From positions 1 to 59,288 of the forward strand of contig JBMYRH010000032.1 in assembly GCA_049602155.1 (NCBI GenBank): 59,288 bases of DNA. Reading direction: 5' to 3'. The position numbers were made by a program, and so were the translations under genes. The stretch is from JBMYRH01 sp049602155 (GTDB lineage Bacteria; Myxococcota_A; UBA9042; PHBI01; JBMYRH01). The notes under the pieces were generated by a model. That model was given only the letters and a program-made list of their open reading frames with translations, ran no database searches and was not told the origin of the DNA. Of the stretch, positions 31,672 to 40,403 are shown in pieces. The first letter of the stretch is position 1. Each line of letters starts with the position of its first letter.

Positions 31672-33153
31672 ACGAGCAGCCGAGGACAGCCCCCCCGTCC
31701 CGAGCAGAGTCTGGACCGTGCGCCCCATAAAGGTCGCCACGTTCCGCGGACCAAGGGCGGCGAAGACGCGCCCCACAGCCGGCGCTCGACTGGGCCGCAG
31801 GTAAAAACGCAGATAGGCGTAGCGTTGCAACCACTGCACCTGCTGAATCGTCATATCCAACGGCTCACAAGCGCCGCCGACCTGCTTGTCATAGCCGTTC
31901 CAATCGCTGTCGATGAGCCGCAGCCCGTCGCCGGCCCGCGCCTTCTCGATCAGGTCCGTGCCGGGAAACGGCACCAGCACCGCGAAGCTCGCGAGGTGCG
32001 CGTCAATCGACAGCGCGTACTTGATCGTGTCCATCGCCGTGGACCAGGTCTCGTGCGGATGACCAAGGATGAAGTTGGTGTCGACGACGATACCGCGCTT
32101 CGCGGTGGTCTCGATCGCCCGCCGCGCCACGGCGAGGTCCAACTTGCGACCGATCGCCTCTTGCATGTCTTGGTTGCCGGTGTCGATGCCGTACGAGATG
32201 ACCTTGCACCCCGCGCGGGCCATGGCGTCCACGAGCTCAGGGCTCACACAGTCCGGGCGCGTCTCGCACACCCACGAGATCTCCTTGGGCAGGCCGCTCT
32301 CAATGAGGGCCTCGCAGAAGGCCATGGTGCGCTTGGCGTGGAGGCTGAAGGTCTCATCCACGATGTAGAAGACCCGCGCGCCATAGTCCTGGAACCCGCG
32401 CTTCATCTCCTCAACGACGTCACCAATCTCACGCTTGCGAAAGGTGCGCCCGGTGACTCGGAAGCAGAACTCGCATCCGTACGGGCAACCGCGACTGGTC
32501 GTGACCGGCAGCGCGATGGCCGAGTAGCCCGCCAATGTCCCGTACAACCCCGGGCGGAAGTCCAAGCTGAAGCCCTCGAACTCAGGGAAGGGCAAGTCGT
32601 CTAAGCTGCCATGCACCCACGCCCTCGGGTTCGCCTTGAGGCTGCCGTCGGCCAAACGCCACGTGAGCCCGGGGACCTGGCCAAGGGCCGCGTCGGTCTC
32701 CCCCGCCTCGATAGCTTTCCAGAGCTCGACGATGGCCTGCTCGCCTTCCCCCGAGATGGTGTAGTCGAGGTCCGTCATCCACTCAAGGGTGTCCGCCCCG
32801 GCCGCCGTCACATGCCAACCACCGAGCATGATGCGGGTCTGGGGCAGCTCCGCGCGGATTCGAGAGACGAGCCCTCCGATCATCTTGAGCTGACACGACG
32901 CCCCGGTCAGGGCAACGAGGCGAGGGCGCGCCTCGCGAATACGCGCCATCGTGGCTCGGGTGTTGAGGTTGTGCCCCCCTGCGTCCAGCAAGGCACAGGC
33001 GACATTCGCTTGACGCAACATCGCGAGGAGGTACGCCATCCCAAGGTGAGGCATCGAGTCATCGAGCCAAAGATTGCGCCCGTCCCCACTCGGGACAGGC
33101 GGCGTGACGAGCAACACCCCATCACGGGCTTTTAAGAGCGCCTGTCGGTCCAT
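31651..33153 (-). CDS. B12-binding-domain radical SAM protein
   Basis: A 500-aa enzyme of the cobalamin-binding radical SAM group. An N-terminal Rossmann-like domain (about residues 10-145: VLLVTPPVPSGDG, ALLDAGGHNL, LVALTGAS, IMLGGWHVTA) matches the B12-binding fold. The radical SAM barrel follows with the cluster motif SRGCPYGCEFC (Cys-x3-Cys-x2-Cys spacing), and later KVISYGIDTGNQDM and TNFILGHPHETWSTA. These enzymes often methylate unreactive carbons or act in lipid and natural-product synthesis; the substrate is not readable here. The frame is open from 33213 (TTG), but ATG 33153 begins the conserved part. A promoter-like TATAGT lies about 65 nt upstream. The 3' end overlaps the membrane-propeller gene. 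Confidence 0.85.
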   Translation of the reverse strand: MDRQALLKARDGVLLVTPPVPSGDGRNLWLDDSMPHLGMAYLLAMLRQANVACALLDAGGHNLNTRATMARIREARPRLVALTGASCQLKMIGGLVSRIRAELPQTRIMLGGWHVTAAGADTLEWMTDLDYTISGEGEQAIVELWKAIEAGETDAALGQVPGLTWRLADGSLKANPRAWVHGSLDDLPFPEFEGFSLDFRPGLYGTLAGYSAIALPVTTSRGCPYGCEFCFRVTGRTFRKREIGDVVEEMKRGFQDYGARVFYIVDETFSLHAKRTMAFCEALIESGLPKEISWVCETRPDCVSPELVDAMARAGCKVISYGIDTGNQDMQEAIGRKLDLAVARRAIETTAKRGIVVDTNFILGHPHETWSTAMDTIKYALSIDAHLASFAVLVPFPGTDLIEKARAGDGLRLIDSDWNGYDKQVGGACEPLDMTIQQVQWLQRYAYLRFYLRPSRAPAVGRVFAALGPRNVATFMGRTVQTLLGTGGLSSAARLLRGNA

Positions 33154-33218
33154 AACCCCCACACCAAGCACAGCGCAGGTCGGGGCAAAGGACACCGAGC
33201 GCTGCGCAGTCAAGCCGG

Positions 33219-33247
33219 ACTATAGCAACGAGTCTGGTCACTTTGAA
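33219..33247 (-). promoter_or_regulatory. Likely promoter of the radical SAM gene
   Basis: Minus-strand TTCAAA (33247-33242), 17-nt spacer, TATAGT (33224-33219): a good sigma-70-like pair. Transcription would start near 33212, giving a 5' untranslated region of about 60 nt before ATG 33153, or a leaderless message if the TTG at 33213 is the real start. Confidence 0.5.
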
Positions 33248-33347
33248 GCTCGGAGCGTCGTGGCGCCCTTCTTGGGAGACATCTAAGTCGCCACACGTCA
33301 CACTGCCGCACGAAAGACAGCGGTCTACCCCAAGCCCCGAGCACGTT

Positions 33348-33983
33348 ATGGCAGAGCTGAGCGCATCCGACCTTGAAGAGATTGTTCGACGTACTGTGGG
33401 CCACTACGATGGACGGGCAGAGCCCTTTTGGGAGGGCACACGCGACCATGACGTCAGCCAAAATATCGCAGCGCTGCTTAGCGCCATAGAGGGCAGCGCA
33501 CCGTTTCGAGTCTTGGACTTCGGCTGCGGACCTGGCCGCGATGTCGCAGCTTTCGCCGCTGCAGGTCATCACCCGACTGGCCTCGATGGCGCCCCGGCCT
33601 TTTGCGAGATGGCCCGCAAGCTCACCGGGTGCGAGATCCTCAATCAGGACTTCTTGGCGCTCGACCTTCCAGCAGAGCACTTCGATGGGGTCTTCGCCAA
33701 CGCGACCCTCTTCCACGTCCCCAGCCAAGAATTGCCCCGCGTCCTGCGAGACCTGCACACGGCGCTCGTCCCGGGAGGCGTGCTCTTCTCATCGAACCCA
33801 CGAGGCCAGAACGTCGAGGGCTGGAACGCCGAGCGCTACGGCGCCTATCATGACCTCGCCAGCTGGAGCGACTTCATGACCGCCGCCGGGTTTGAGGCCA
33901 TCGACCATTACTACAGGCCACCAGGGCTCCCTAGGGATCAACAGCCTTGGCTCGCCAGCACATGGCGACGTGTCGCGCGCTAA
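33348..33983 (+). CDS. SAM-dependent class I methyltransferase
   Basis: A 211-aa methyltransferase with the Rossmann motifs in order: motif I VLDFGCGPGRDVAAFAAAGH (residues about 51-70), the acidic residue after beta-2 (TGLDGAPAFCEMA), motif II region LDLPAEHFDGVFANATLFHV, and motif III LVPGGVLFSS. The late YRPPGLPRDQQPW tail resembles small-molecule methyltransferases that act on O, N or S. The open frame begins at 33243, but ATG 33348 (MAELSASDLEEI) is the natural N-terminus; no strong Shine-Dalgarno is seen. It is divergent from the radical SAM gene and overlaps the next minus-strand gene by 4 nt at the 3' end. Substrate unknown. Confidence 0.85.
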   Translation: MAELSASDLEEIVRRTVGHYDGRAEPFWEGTRDHDVSQNIAALLSAIEGSAPFRVLDFGCGPGRDVAAFAAAGHHPTGLDGAPAFCEMARKLTGCEILNQDFLALDLPAEHFDGVFANATLFHVPSQELPRVLRDLHTALVPGGVLFSSNPRGQNVEGWNAERYGAYHDLASWSDFMTAAGFEAIDHYYRPPGLPRDQQPWLASTWRRVAR

Positions 33984-35236
33984 GAGCCCTCATCGTCATC
34001 CAGAGGCGCCGCATCTGACGTCGCCGGGGTCCCCCAGCGGTACGTGACGTCGAGCCACGGCACGAGCGGTATGTTCTCCGCAATCAGCGGGAAGTATACG
34101 GCGGCGATATCGAAGGACCAGTCCCGAAACATGACGCGGAACCCCGCCATGTGGAAGCTCTCGGGGCCACCATCCACGATGAGCGTCGGCGAGAAGCTGT
34201 GCTCGGTCATCAGCGCCAACCAATCTGCGACCTCCACGCTCGCTGCGAGGCTGACGATCAGCTCGACCTCCAAGAGATCCGCTGCGAAGAGCACAGGGAC
34301 GAGCAGCCCGAGAGACGCATGCAAGTCATCGGGCCCCCAAGTCAGCGTGGCCCCGAAATTGAGCGCGCCGATGACCGATTGGGCACCGAGGAGATCCTCG
34401 GGTAACAACGCAGCGTGCAGCGACCCTGACCAATACAGGTCCTGGGCGACCTCAAGCCCGCCTTGGGTCCCCAGCACGAAGTGCAGACCATCGTCCCCTC
34501 CGATGACCCACGCAGGGAGCACCGCCCCCGCATAGATAGAGAAGTGGTCAGACACGCCCATTGAGAACTCTGAATAACCGAGCTCCTTTTGAGAGACGCT
34601 CCCCTCCCACTTCCCGAGGGGCTTCGCAGATCGGAGGACGAAGTGCCGCGCCCGATGATAACGAGACGCAGAGTGCACCTCTTCAGTCGTCGGCTGAGCC
34701 TCAGCTCGCTGGACTGCGCTCTGGCGTGGGCTGCTGTGGTGCCCACCCGCGGTGATCCCGGCGATGCGCTCACGAGGTACCCCCAACCGGTCCCCCCCTG
34801 GGCGCCCGAGGGTTAACAGAGTCGGGGTCAGCGCCACCACGACCCCCGCAAGAGAGCGGCCATCCAGGAGCATGACAGTCTGCAGTCCTAGGTACCCACC
34901 TGAGGGACTTCGACCTGGGACATCGAGGGTCCGCGTCGTGTATCGCGTCACCGAGACGACGCGGTCCAAGGCGTAGTCCTGGGCAGCGACAGCGCCGTCC
35001 TCTGCCACGAAGAGCCCCCAAGGCACTGCGGCGATCAGGTCACCGACGGCGGTCGCCCCGTCGGCGAGCGTCACTTGCACCCGCTGGCCTACCTGAGACG
35101 CGAGGACAACCTCCCGCTCCTCGGGCGACATCCCCTCAAGCGACACGTACACCATGCTGGCCGACGCGGTGGGCGCCATGCACACCAAGGACACCATCAG
35201 CGTGAACCCTAAGCGCGCTCGGCAAAGGTGACTCAC
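33980..35236 (-). CDS. Secreted hypothetical protein, possible outer-membrane beta-barrel
   Basis: A 418-aa protein with a cleavable signal peptide (LGFTLMVSLVCMAPTASASM, cleavage probably after ASA near residue 27). Residues about 30-170 contain two small beta-rich repeats around RVQVTLADGATAVGDLIA and LLDGRSLAGVVVALTPTLLT, which look like SH3/Sm-like folds. From about 200 on, alternating amphipathic strands (FSMGVSDHFSIYAGAVLPAW, ELIVSLAASVEVADWLALMT) ending in an aromatic-rich VPWLDVTYRWG suggest a beta-barrel. I chose GTG 35236 because it makes a GTGA overlap with the aminotransferase stop; TTG 35248 and ATG 35185 or nearby internal starts are alternatives. Convergent with the methyltransferase. 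No family name assigned. Confidence 0.65.
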   Translation of the reverse strand: MSHLCRARLGFTLMVSLVCMAPTASASMVYVSLEGMSPEEREVVLASQVGQRVQVTLADGATAVGDLIAAVPWGLFVAEDGAVAAQDYALDRVVSVTRYTTRTLDVPGRSPSGGYLGLQTVMLLDGRSLAGVVVALTPTLLTLGRPGGDRLGVPRERIAGITAGGHHSSPRQSAVQRAEAQPTTEEVHSASRYHRARHFVLRSAKPLGKWEGSVSQKELGYSEFSMGVSDHFSIYAGAVLPAWVIGGDDGLHFVLGTQGGLEVAQDLYWSGSLHAALLPEDLLGAQSVIGALNFGATLTWGPDDLHASLGLLVPVLFAADLLEVELIVSLAASVEVADWLALMTEHSFSPTLIVDGGPESFHMAGFRVMFRDWSFDIAAVYFPLIAENIPLVPWLDVTYRWGTPATSDAAPLDDDEGS

Positions 35237-36510
35237 CCCTGTAGCCAAGCGCAGAGGGCATCGATCCCATCGATGACGCGCGCGCAGGCCTCAGTGAGGA
35301 GCGCCTCGGGCGGAGGGCTGGTCAGCGGCGCCTGTGCGCTGACCTCCAGCGCGCGGCCCCCGTCGAAGTCGACATACGCGAGGCGCGCCGTGAGCTCATC
35401 ACTCCGCCGCTCAAACGCCGCCCCTGGTAAGATCGCGACCCCAGTGTCCTGAAGCAATCGCTCACAGAGCGTCGGGCTGTCACGAATGCCGCGCGCCGCG
35501 AGCGCGGTCGCGTGCCTTGAGAAGTCGAGCCAAAGGTAGAAGGCCCCCTGGGGCGCCTCGAGCTGCACATCAGCGCCTCGTAAGCGCTCGGTGATCGCTG
35601 CCCCCAGCGTCGCTAGGACGCGCTGCGAGTGCGCCAGATAATCCTGAACCTCGGAGCCGCACTCGAAGGCCGTGATCGCAGCGTACTGAATCGGCGCGCT
35701 GACCGACGTGAAGCTCTCGCTGGCTGCGGACGCCACAGCCGACTGAAGCCACGCCAAGGCTGGCGGAAAGGTCATCGTCCCGAGGCGCCACCCCCCGGCA
35801 CCGCACCACTTCGACAGCCCGCCGCTGATGATGGTGCCCTCGGGGTAAAAACGCGCGATCGAGACGTGCTCACCGCGATGATGGGTTAACCCGTAGATCT
35901 CATCAGAGAGCACGATGACCCCGTGCGCCCGCGCCGCCGCTGCGATGCCTTGAAGCTCCTCCGCACAGTAGGTGTCTCCGTCTGGGTTGCCTGGGTAGTT
36001 CAAGATGAGCAAGCGGGGGCGCCCTCGCTCCTTCGCGCAGTGGGCGGCGAGCTGCTCGCCAGTGAGGCGCCAACGGGCCTCCGCGCTGGTGGGGATGCGC
36101 AGGACCTCACGGCCGGCGATACGAGCCTGCGGCCCGTAGCTCACCCAGCACGGCGTCGGGAGCACCAGCTGCCCTCCGAACGCGAGCTGCGTCAGGAACA
36201 TCAGCTCTTTGCTGCCCGGGCCGATCATCACGCCCTCAGCGCTGACCTCCGCGCCATCTAAGCGCCGATGAAAGGACGCGACCGCTTCTCGCAGCGGCCA
36301 GAGCCCCTCCACGGGTAAATAGTCCTTCTCAGCGGCGTGCGCGCGGAGCGCAGCGACGACCACCTCCGGGACGGGGAAAGGCGACTGCCCCAACCCAAAG
36401 CGGTAAACGAGTCGCCCGTCTCGCTGAAGCGCAGCTGAGCGCTCGTTAATCGCCAAGGTCGCAGATTTTGGAAGGCCGGCGAGGCCCTCGGTCAAGGTCG
36501 GGTCAAGCAT
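35233..36510 (-). CDS. Class I/II PLP-dependent aminotransferase
   Basis: A 425-aa aminotransferase, fold type I. Visible landmarks: FGLGQSPFPVPEVV near the N-terminus, the substrate/PLP region YLPVEGLWPLREAVASFHRR, the Asn-Pro motif LILNYPGNPDGDTY, the PLP-ring Asp and Tyr in VLSDEIYGLTHH, the Schiff-base lysine in ISGGLSKWCGAGGWRLG, and a C-terminal Arg-containing LAYVDFDGG region. The ATG at 36510 is used because the protein homology pattern starts there; the longer frame from 36567 adds an unlikely tail. The downstream secreted protein begins with a GTGA overlap. Amino-donor specificity (aspartate-like, aromatic or other) cannot be read with confidence. Confidence 0.88.
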   Translation of the reverse strand: MLDPTLTEGLAGLPKSATLAINERSAALQRDGRLVYRFGLGQSPFPVPEVVVAALRAHAAEKDYLPVEGLWPLREAVASFHRRLDGAEVSAEGVMIGPGSKELMFLTQLAFGGQLVLPTPCWVSYGPQARIAGREVLRIPTSAEARWRLTGEQLAAHCAKERGRPRLLILNYPGNPDGDTYCAEELQGIAAAARAHGVIVLSDEIYGLTHHRGEHVSIARFYPEGTIISGGLSKWCGAGGWRLGTMTFPPALAWLQSAVASAASESFTSVSAPIQYAAITAFECGSEVQDYLAHSQRVLATLGAAITERLRGADVQLEAPQGAFYLWLDFSRHATALAARGIRDSPTLCERLLQDTGVAILPGAAFERRSDELTARLAYVDFDGGRALEVSAQAPLTSPPPEALLTEACARVIDGIDALCAWLQG

Positions 36511-36591
36511 GCATCTCGGGGGAAAGGACGAAAACCCAGGGTGTCGGAGACAGACGAGTCTGTCCAACTCGCCCTCTCCCCTGCAGCTAAG

Positions 36592-36619
36592 TTGTCAGCT
36601 GGGAAAGACCGCATAGAAT
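36592..36619 (+). promoter_or_regulatory. Promoter, probably giving a leaderless mRNA
   Basis: TTGTCA (36592-36597), 16-nt spacer, TAGAAT (36614-36619): each hexamer is one base off the sigma-70 consensus. The ATG at 36626 lies 6 nt after the -10, where transcription should start, and no Shine-Dalgarno precedes it. This predicts a leaderless transcript for the peptidoglycan hydrolase gene. Confidence 0.55.
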
Positions 36620-36625
36620 CGCACC

Positions 36626-37957
36626 ATGCGCACCCTCATGCCCCTGCTCCTTTGTGCACTCTTCGCCCTGCCATGCGCGCCGGCGAGCGCTGCATCGCGG
36701 CCACCAAAACCTCAAGTGATCGAGCAAAGTGGCCCCAAACCTACGTGGCTGGCGAGGAAGCGCAGGAAGGCCAAGAATTTCAAGCCGACGGGCGCAGGCT
36801 TGATCGACATGAGCCAGTGGCCCGCGGAGCCCGAGAGCCCGGAGACCCTCGAGCCAGAGCGCTTCGCCAAGGCCATCGAGGTCGCCTGTGGTTGGATGCC
36901 GCCGCATCGCCCGGCCCTCTACGCCGAGCTCATCTTGAAGTGGAGCGCGCACTTCGACGTCGACCCTATGCTCCTCGCTGGCTTGATGGTGAGTCAGAGC
37001 CGCTGTCGCCCCAAGGCTGTCACCGAGTACGGGACAGGGCTGACACAGATCCATCAATGGATGCACCTGGGTCACATCAAGGACCGTGTGTACCACTACA
37101 GCGTCCGCGAGGGGGACGCCTGGGTTCCACGCACCCTCCCGGTCAAGGCATTCCTCTTCTATGGCCCCGCGCTTAAGCAAGCCGAGTCGAACCTCTACTT
37201 TGCCGCGGCGTTTCTGCGGGTCTTCAAAGACCAATCTCCGGCCTTGGCCTCCGCGTTTGGGTCAATCGAGCACCGCCACTATGTGTCGCACTTCATTTGG
37301 GGCGACCGCGTGCGGGGGCGTGGTCACGAGGACCGCGTCCTGACGGAGCGCCGGCGCTTGATTCAGTACTACAAGGGTGAGCGCAGCGAGGCCGCCGGCA
37401 ACTTCCGGGGCGTCCCCATTCAGTCGCCGCTCGACGGCACACCGCGCATCATCACCAGCGACATGGGCGACCCGCGAGATGGGGGCAAGCGCAGCCACAA
37501 AGGCGTCGACTTCGGGGGCCCCCGTGGTGAAGCGATTCGCGCCATCGCGGACGGCACCGTGAACTTCGCTGGCGTCGACCTCAAGCGTGGCCCCTCGGTG
37601 CGTCTGGGCCCGGAAGCGGCCAAGCAATACCCCTCGGACAAGATGGGGGCTGGCGGACTGCTGATCGCGATTAACCACGCCGAGGGACTCTCCTCTCACT
37701 ACATGCACTTAGACGACTACACAGTCGTCAGCGGTCAGGTCGTCAAGCGCGGGGATCTAATCGGGCACGTCGGGCGCTCCGGCATTCGGGAGTCAAGCGC
37801 ACACCTCCACTTCGAGCTGCGGCACGACAACGTCCGGATCGACCCCATCCCTGTCTTTGGCCCACTGATCTTCCCGCCGACCGAGACCTTCAAAGGCTAC
37901 CGCCTCGACTGGGAAGAGCAGCGCAAGCGCCGCAAGAAGCGTCGCGCGAAGCGGTGA
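36626..37957 (+). CDS. Secreted lytic transglycosylase-like and M23 peptidase fusion
   Basis: A 443-aa exported protein. The signal peptide (LLLCALFALPCAPASAA) probably ends near residue 23. Residues about 75-240 resemble a soluble lytic transglycosylase domain, with the region LILKWSAHFDVDPMLLAGLM, SQSRCRPKAVTEYGTGLTQI (catalytic acid expected at the position now occupied near SQSR) and a later AAAFLRVFKDQSP helix. Residues about 270-420 form an M23 (LytM) metallopeptidase domain: metal ligands in SHKGVDFGGPRGE (H-x3-D) and AHLHFELRHD (H-x-H). Both domains act on the cell wall. The classical Glu of the first domain appears replaced by Gln or Arg, so it may bind rather than cut. The basic C-terminal tail is rich in Arg and Lys. 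It heads a probable operon with the FGE-fusion gene 7 nt downstream. Confidence 0.82.
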   Translation: MRTLMPLLLCALFALPCAPASAASRPPKPQVIEQSGPKPTWLARKRRKAKNFKPTGAGLIDMSQWPAEPESPETLEPERFAKAIEVACGWMPPHRPALYAELILKWSAHFDVDPMLLAGLMVSQSRCRPKAVTEYGTGLTQIHQWMHLGHIKDRVYHYSVREGDAWVPRTLPVKAFLFYGPALKQAESNLYFAAAFLRVFKDQSPALASAFGSIEHRHYVSHFIWGDRVRGRGHEDRVLTERRRLIQYYKGERSEAAGNFRGVPIQSPLDGTPRIITSDMGDPRDGGKRSHKGVDFGGPRGEAIRAIADGTVNFAGVDLKRGPSVRLGPEAAKQYPSDKMGAGGLLIAINHAEGLSSHYMHLDDYTVVSGQVVKRGDLIGHVGRSGIRESSAHLHFELRHDNVRIDPIPVFGPLIFPPTETFKGYRLDWEEQRKRRKKRRAKR

Positions 37958-37964
37958 TGCGGGC

Positions 37965-39593
37965 ATGACCCCTGACGTCGCGCAGCTCGCTGCTCTCGTG
38001 CCGCTGGATCCGACGACGCTCGTCTTGCTGACGGTGGCGCTCCTCCCCGCGCGCATCACACCTCGTGCATTCGCGTTCGCCCTGCGACGCCCGGCATGGC
38101 TCCCCGCCCTCTTGCTCGTCCTCGCGGTGGCGAGCCTCGCCCTCCCCGTCTTGCCCTGGCCCGCGATCGCCTTGCTGAACCTCGGCCTCTTCCTCGAGGC
38201 CTTCCGCGTCGCCACCCACGCGAGCTCCTCGGCGCATCGCTGGGGGACCCTGGTCGCCATCGCCGGGGCCTGGAGCCTGCAGACCTTCCGGACCTTCTGG
38301 CAGACCTTCTTTGAGCCCGACGGCCGCGCTCACTTTTGGTTCGTCGACTTCTTTAACAAGCTCTACTTGGCCCTCATCGATCCGCTGCTCGCCGAGGTCG
38401 GCGGCCCACCAGCCCGCCACGCAGTCATCGCCTATCTGACCGAGCCTGTCGCCTTCTTCTCCAACCACCTCCTGGCCATGCACCTGATGGCGAGCTTCGC
38501 CGCTGTGGTCGCGCTGACACACGTGGTCACGGGCCGCCTAAACGCTGCGCGTGAGGAGGCCCTCACGGCGCCACAGCTCTTCACGGCGCGCCTCCCTAAA
38601 CCGTGGGCGTTGGCCGCCCTCGGGACCCTCCTGTTGACCCCCTGGGTGACGACACACTGGACCGTGACCGTAGCGAGAGAGCTCGGCGGCGCAGCCCTCG
38701 TCGGGCAAGGGCTCCTCTGCGCCTGGGTCATGACCGCGTCCAGCCGCCTGGGCCGCATCCTCAGCTTCGCCGGGGTGCTGGTCGTCTGCCTGCACCCTCA
38801 CCTGATGGCCATCATCGCCGTGGTTGGGCTCGGAGACAGCCTCGGGGGCTGGCGCGAGCGCGCCTTACGGCACCCCGAGCGTCAAGAGGCCGCAGCCCGA
38901 CGTAGTGCTGCGTGGGTGCGCACCCTTCGGCGGAGCTTTGGGCCGGCGATCTTACTCATGACCCTGGTTCCCCTGCTGACCTTCCCGTTGATCCCACTGA
39001 GTCACAGAGTCAAACCAACCTCTATCGTTCCGCTCGTGATGGATGCCCATCAAGGTTCGGCCACGAGAGGCGCGACCGTCTCCATCGCTGCTTCTCGCGT
39101 CCCGGCCTTCGAGATCGACCGCTTCGAGCACCCAAACGAGGAGGGCAATATGCCCACGACGGGGCTCTCCCCTCGCGAGGCTGAAGCGCAGTGCGCCAAA
39201 GAGGGGAAGGTCCTGTGCGACAGCGTCGGCTGGTATGAAGCCTGCTCAAACCATGGCGACCGCTTCTACCTCGTGACCTCCTACCCGTACCAAGCGAGCG
39301 CCCTTTCTCGGCTCCGCCGCGAGTGCAACCTGCGGAGCGCCGACGGCCCCGGGGCGATGATGCCGTCCGGTGCGATGGCGCGCTGTCATGGCGCATACGG
39401 CGTCAGTGATCTCGCCGGCAACGCCTACGAGTGGGTCCGGGTCCCCGAGCTCCAGGGGTTCTGGGGGCTCGCTGGCTCCTACTACGGCTACAGCGACGCG
39501 CAGACGCCGTCTTGCGGCTTCCGAGTGCTCATCCACGAAGCTCAGCTGGGCGTGATCGATCGCGGAGCGACCGGGTTCCGGTGCTGCAAATGA
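37965..39593 (+). CDS. Membrane protein fused to FGE/sulfatase-modifying-type domain
   Basis: A 542-aa protein in two halves. Residues about 1-345 carry eight or so hydrophobic helices. Residues about 370-542 are a formylglycine-generating-enzyme (SUMF1) family domain: FEIDRFEHPNEEGNMPTTGL, then SPREAEAQCAKEGKVLCDSV, the hallmark SDLAGNAYEWV, and the ending RGATGFRCC. Catalytic FGEs oxidise a sulfatase Cys to formylglycine; many bacterial relatives only bind ligands. The domain lies after the last helix and is probably periplasmic. A paired Cys-Cys occurs at the C-terminus, but I cannot tell whether the copper-binding cysteines are kept. It starts 7 nt after the cell-wall hydrolase gene. No sulfatase is in the window. 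Confidence 0.8.
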   Translation: MTPDVAQLAALVPLDPTTLVLLTVALLPARITPRAFAFALRRPAWLPALLLVLAVASLALPVLPWPAIALLNLGLFLEAFRVATHASSSAHRWGTLVAIAGAWSLQTFRTFWQTFFEPDGRAHFWFVDFFNKLYLALIDPLLAEVGGPPARHAVIAYLTEPVAFFSNHLLAMHLMASFAAVVALTHVVTGRLNAAREEALTAPQLFTARLPKPWALAALGTLLLTPWVTTHWTVTVARELGGAALVGQGLLCAWVMTASSRLGRILSFAGVLVVCLHPHLMAIIAVVGLGDSLGGWRERALRHPERQEAAARRSAAWVRTLRRSFGPAILLMTLVPLLTFPLIPLSHRVKPTSIVPLVMDAHQGSATRGATVSIAASRVPAFEIDRFEHPNEEGNMPTTGLSPREAEAQCAKEGKVLCDSVGWYEACSNHGDRFYLVTSYPYQASALSRLRRECNLRSADGPGAMMPSGAMARCHGAYGVSDLAGNAYEWVRVPELQGFWGLAGSYYGYSDAQTPSCGFRVLIHEAQLGVIDRGATGFRCCK

Positions 39594-39633
39594 CGGGTGC
39601 GTCACCCGCGCAGATGCCGTACACTCTCGGACC

Positions 39634-40398
39634 ATGAAAGAGCCCTGGCATGAGGCAGCCGAGATCGTAGGAGACCGCCACCACACTCGGCGACTGGTCA
39701 TCAGCTGCGAGCACGCCTCCAAGGCTGTCCCAGAGCCCCTCGTGACCTCGGAGACAGACCGCGCCTGGCTCGATTCGCACTGGGGCTGGGATCTCGGCGC
39801 GGCAGCGCTCACCCGCGAGCTCGTGGCCCGGAAATCATGCTGTGCTGTCCTCTCGCGCTTCTCTCGCCTCGTCTGTGACGCCAACCGCGATGCAGCCGAC
39901 CCCACGTTCATCCGGCGAGACATCAACGGCGTCCAGCTCTCGTTTAACGAGGGGATCGATGACGCGGAGGTGCAGCGGCGGCTCGACACCTATCATAGGC
40001 CGTACCACAGCCTGCTCGACGACTGCCTCCGAGAGCGCGTGGCCCGCGGCGGGGATGTTGTGCTCTTCAGCATCCACTCCTTCACCCCTGTCTTTAAGGG
40101 CAAGGCGCGCGACATGGAGATGGGCATCCTCTTCGACCGCTATGAGCCGATCGCTCACCGCTTCGCCGGTCACTTGAGGAACGTCGGGTTCAAGACAGCG
40201 CTCAACGAGCCATACTCGGGCAAGGACGGGATGATGTACGCGATGAGCCTGCACGGACAGCGTCACAACGTCGTCTACCTCGAGCTCGAAGTGCGGCAGG
40301 ACCTGCTCAGCACTCCCGACGACGTTGTGGACGTCGCAGACCGCCTCTGTGACGCCTTGACCGCGCTACAAGTTCGCACCGGCGCTCCGGGGAACTGA
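39634..40398 (+). CDS. N-formylglutamate amidohydrolase family protein
   Basis: A 254-aa protein of the N-formylglutamate amidohydrolase family (HutG type), which releases formate from N-formyl-L-glutamate. Motifs: LVISCEHASKAVPEPL, WGWDLGAAALTRELV, SRLVCDANRDAADPTF, a YHRPYHSLLDDCL helix, the metal-site-like SIHSFTPVFKGKARDMEMGI and a late NEPYSGKDGMMYAM followed by YLELEVRQDLL. The ATG has no clear Shine-Dalgarno; TACACT lies 8 nt upstream, so it may have its own promoter and a short or absent leader. No other histidine-utilisation gene is near, so the real substrate may differ. It ends 5 nt before the convergent repeat lipoprotein gene. Confidence 0.85.
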   Translation: MKEPWHEAAEIVGDRHHTRRLVISCEHASKAVPEPLVTSETDRAWLDSHWGWDLGAAALTRELVARKSCCAVLSRFSRLVCDANRDAADPTFIRRDINGVQLSFNEGIDDAEVQRRLDTYHRPYHSLLDDCLRERVARGGDVVLFSIHSFTPVFKGKARDMEMGILFDRYEPIAHRFAGHLRNVGFKTALNEPYSGKDGMMYAMSLHGQRHNVVYLELEVRQDLLSTPDDVVDVADRLCDALTALQVRTGAPGN

Positions 40399-40403
40399 CC
40401 CCG

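Noticed and set aside
33243..33347. N-terminal extension of the methyltransferase
   Set aside because: The extension is Pro/Ser/Arg-rich without a start signal; the family fold begins at Met 33348.
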